Part shown: positions 6,171 through 8,492 of the stretch, piece after piece
How the letters are laid out: the number at the start of each line of letters is the position of its first letter
Numbering within the stretch: the first letter of the stretch is position 1
Assembly (NCBI GenBank): GCA_017302195.1
Contig: JAFLEG010000145.1
Span: 1 to 8,492 of the forward strand
Origin: Verrucomicrobiota bacterium
Lineage (GTDB): Bacteria > Verrucomicrobiota > Verrucomicrobiia > Limisphaerales > UBA9464
DNA length: 8,492 bases
Direction: 5' to 3'
Translations under genes and position numbers: made by a program
Notes under the pieces: generated by a model
Seen by the model: the letters and a program-made list of their open reading frames with translations, nothing else
Databases searched by the model: none
What the model was told of the DNA's origin: nothing

Positions 6171-8492
6171 TCACGGTCCGACAAGACGGAAGAACTGGCG
6201 GTCGCCGGACACCTCGGGAAGGAATCGGGGCACGATCCGTCCCGGGGAATCCTCCCCGAGATCAAACCGCCCGGTCGCCGGTCGCCACACAGTCAGATCC
6301 TCGCTGACCAATGGGAGGAATGGGCCGCCGTCTCCCGTTTCCAACTGCAGCCTGCCAGGCTCGCCGGCGGTACGCGTCAGGAGGACCGGCCGTCCTCCGC
6401 CCATGCCCTGGCCGGCCGTACCGCGTGCGTCGTGGCGGACCATGGGCCAACCGGAGAATGCCGGCGGACTCGAGCCGCGCAGTACGAGCAGTTCATCGCC
6501 GGAGGCAAACACGATGCTGCCGTCCCCATGCAGCACGACGTCCCCCACCCGGCCGTTGCCCTGGAATCCCCAGCGGACGCTTCCGTCGGCGCCATCCAGG
6601 GCCCATAGCGTGTCGCCCACCCCGAACAGCACGGTGGCATCTGCGGTGACCGCGGGTGTGGAGGCGAAGGAGCCGGCGCTCTCCGCGACACGCCGGAAGC
6701 GCCATCGCTCCTGGCCGGTCACGGTGTCATGGGCGAGGAGCACTCGTCCGGAGTTTCGGTCCACGGTGGTGGTGTAAAGCAACCCATCGAGCGGTCCCAG
6801 CACCGGACCGCCCATCCGCAAGGTGTCTGGTTCCAGTGGTTGAGCCCAGCGCAGGTTTCCGGAAGGTCCGATCCGGATCAGCGACTGGATCCCAATGCCT
6901 CCGATGCCGGTATAGAGGGATCCGTCGAGACCGAAGGCTGGAGGCTGGGGCGTTGCAACCCGTCCGGGGGCGACCTCCACGGGAGTGGACTCCCAGGCGG
7001 GATTCAGCCCGCGATCCAAGGCGCGCAAGGCCCCCGCGGTGGTGCTGGTGAGGATCAGTCCATCGGCACGCACGGCGCCGTGGGGGTCCGTCGCCCCGGA
7101 TGTCTGGGCCGAACCTGCGGTGGTCCCGTCGGGCGCTCGCAGGAGAATTCGGTCGGTGGTCGCGACTCGCAACAATCCGTCGCTGCCCAGGGCCATGCTG
7201 ACGTTTGGAGAGGCGATCACGCGGGAGACCGCTGATCCATCCGCCGCGAGTTGATGGAGACCGGTGTCGGCCTTGAAAAACGTGGACCCATCCTCGGCGG
7301 CCAGGAGTTGGAAAATGACGGCGGCCACCCGGGAGGAGACTTGGTTGGTCCAGAGCACACGGCCCTCGAGATCCAACGCGGTGAACCGGCCATAATTGTC
7401 AGCCACGACCACCGACTCATCCGGGCGGAGGACCGGCGTGGTGGAGATCCCCGGGATGGTGATCCGGGAGCGAATCGAAGGCGCCCTGCCTGCGGAGGGA
7501 GCCGACGCTCCGGGGCCGGAACTGCCCAACCGATTCGAGGCCACCACCCAGTAGTGGTACCCCTGCCCGGGCTCGACGCCTGGGTCGTCGAAGAACTCGT
7601 CGGACGCCAGCGCGTTCCCGATCCGAACCGCCTGGGAAAAATCGCTCCCCGCCGACCGGAAGATTTCATGGCGCACCAGATGTCCCGAGGCCTGCCACTG
7701 GACGCGGTTGCCGCCCACCCAGGGCAGAACACTGACACCCGTCGGAGATGGCGGGATGCCGGCGGATCCCGCGAGGCTGGCCCGATTGCCGGCGTCCCGA
7801 CGCGGGAGCGGCCAAGGAGCATCGGCGGCAACGCCCGCTCCCACATCCACGGCGGTCAACACTCCATTATCGCTTTGCAGAAAGAGTCGGCCCCGGTTGT
7901 CCAGCACCGCGGAGCTTGAGTACGAGAGATCGGTCCCGATGGTCACCTCGGACACCTCCGCACCCTCCAAATTCAAACGACGCACAACGCCTCTGAAGAG
8001 CACCTGGATCCCATCGCGGGAGTCCAGGATGGGCTGAAAGCCCGACGAGCCCAGGCCGCGAATCGCGGATTCCCACTTGAGTTCACCATCCGACGACACG
8101 GCACGAAGTGCCGACCGGCTCCGGACGTAGGTGACGTCATCCCGGTCCACGGCAATGGCGGGCCAGCGGGACGGGGTGCCCAGGGACCTCTGAAACGCAT
8201 TGGTCCACACCGGTTCGCCGGACGGACGGAGACGCACCAGTCCCTGGGCTGTGGCGACCACATAGTCGCCCCCGGTCAAGACGGCCGCTCCGCCGACGTT
8301 GCCGCTGCCGCCCACGCTCCGACGTGTCCAGCGAAGCCGGGTGTTGGGTTCATGGCAATAGACCGACGCATCGCTCAGCACCAGCAGCGATCCATCGCGA
8401 CCCGCGAGCATCATCCCCGATTCGGGCCCTGGCGAGATCGTGGCGCTGCGGGCGAGAATGGTTCCTGAGGAGGGATTCACCGCGAGGAGTTG
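6171..8492 (-). CDS. PQQ-type beta-propeller protein with central fibronectin-III-like domain (5' end missing)
   Basis: The frame is open to the right edge, so the 773 visible residues are the C-terminal part; a GTG at 8480 is inside a propeller strand ('LLAVNPSSGTIL') and is not a believable start. Numbering from the first visible residue, propeller blades of the 'L-x-A-L-D-x-x-G-x-x-x-W' type fill about 1-215. Residues about 247-334 form a fibronectin-III-like domain (PPSPTGVSVL ... VQWQAS ... HEIFRSA ... GYHYWVVASNRLGSSG). A second propeller of about eight blades fills 345-675, for example FTALDLEGRVLW, LIRIGPSGNLRW, LWALDGADGSVRW. Each propeller ends in a 'WPxxRxDA' motif: WPLPRRDAG at 227 and WPMVRHDARG at 682. 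The C-terminus (SEDLTVW, FDLGE, FFRLVGP) matches the downstream gene's end. Such proteins are exported; the propeller is likely a binding or scaffold module rather than a quinoprotein dehydrogenase, since no enzyme residues stand out. It probably leads an operon with the gene at 3161-6058, 112 bases downstream. Confidence 0.82.
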   Translation of the reverse strand, partial: QLLAVNPSSGTILARSATISPGPESGMMLAGRDGSLLVLSDASVYCHEPNTRLRWTRRSVGGSGNVGGAAVLTGGDYVVATAQGLVRLRPSGEPVWTNAFQRSLGTPSRWPAIAVDRDDVTYVRSRSALRAVSSDGELKWESAIRGLGSSGFQPILDSRDGIQVLFRGVVRRLNLEGAEVSEVTIGTDLSYSSSAVLDNRGRLFLQSDNGVLTAVDVGAGVAADAPWPLPRRDAGNRASLAGSAGIPPSPTGVSVLPWVGGNRVQWQASGHLVRHEIFRSAGSDFSQAVRIGNALASDEFFDDPGVEPGQGYHYWVVASNRLGSSGPGASAPSAGRAPSIRSRITIPGISTTPVLRPDESVVVADNYGRFTALDLEGRVLWTNQVSSRVAAVIFQLLAAEDGSTFFKADTGLHQLAADGSAVSRVIASPNVSMALGSDGLLRVATTDRILLRAPDGTTAGSAQTSGATDPHGAVRADGLILTSTTAGALRALDRGLNPAWESTPVEVAPGRVATPQPPAFGLDGSLYTGIGGIGIQSLIRIGPSGNLRWAQPLEPDTLRMGGPVLGPLDGLLYTTTVDRNSGRVLLAHDTVTGQERWRFRRVAESAGSFASTPAVTADATVLFGVGDTLWALDGADGSVRWGFQGNGRVGDVVLHGDGSIVFASGDELLVLRGSSPPAFSGWPMVRHDARGTAGQGMGGGRPVLLTRTAGEPGRLQLETGDGGPFLPLVSEDLTVWRPATGRFDLGEDSPGRIVPRFLPEVSGDRQFFRLVGP

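Noticed and set aside
6059..6265. N-terminal extension of the 965-residue protein up to 6265
   Set aside because: It would overlap the propeller gene by 95 bases, is Arg/Pro-rich and would bury a textbook signal peptide 70 residues into the protein.
8478..8480. GTG at 8480 as the start of the propeller protein
   Set aside because: The frame is open to the window edge and the codons before GTG (QLLA) complete a normal propeller strand, so the true start lies outside.

Overview
The window is GC-rich bacterial DNA. Hand counts of single 60-base lines gave 73-77% G+C in the two large genes and about 52% in a small island near 1.2-2.3 kb. Four traits together suggest Verrucomicrobiota, perhaps the Limisphaerales/Pedosphaeraceae side; this is inference from family knowledge, not a search. 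They are long secreted proteins made of tandem 'xWYRWTxPxxG' modules, C-termini of the type 'SxDLxxW ... FFRLVGP', a prepilin-like remnant with an 'FADGHVE' motif, and starts that mostly lack a clear Shine-Dalgarno site.

Layout from left to right. 1-605 (minus) is the N-terminal part of an NnrS-family membrane protein that leaves the window on the left. 606-1184 has no convincing gene but holds a cluster of inverted repeats. 1185-2260 (plus) carries two adjacent small genes for membrane-anchored proteins of unknown function. They look like paralogues and are clearly lower in G+C. 2261-3160 is a gene graveyard: a frameshifted remnant on the minus strand (2321-2672), the 3' end of a prepilin-like gene on the plus strand (2701-2853), and an imperfect REP-like inverted repeat (2891-2984). 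3161-6058 (minus) encodes a 965-residue secreted protein with six PPC-like beta-sandwich modules. 6171-8492 (minus) encodes the last 773 residues of a PQQ-type beta-propeller protein with a fibronectin-III-like domain in the middle; its start lies beyond the right edge.

The two large minus-strand genes are 112 bases apart, point the same way and end in a similar C-terminal module. They probably form one transcription unit, read propeller first, that makes cell-surface or exported structural or adhesive proteins. No enzyme active site is visible in either. Nothing ties NnrS or the small paralogues to them. I see no tRNA, rRNA, CRISPR array, transposase or defence system. No complete new system is evident; the best leads are the hairpin cluster, the fused remnants near 2673-2700, the duplicated propeller/'WPxxRxDA' architecture and the C-terminal module shared by neighbours.
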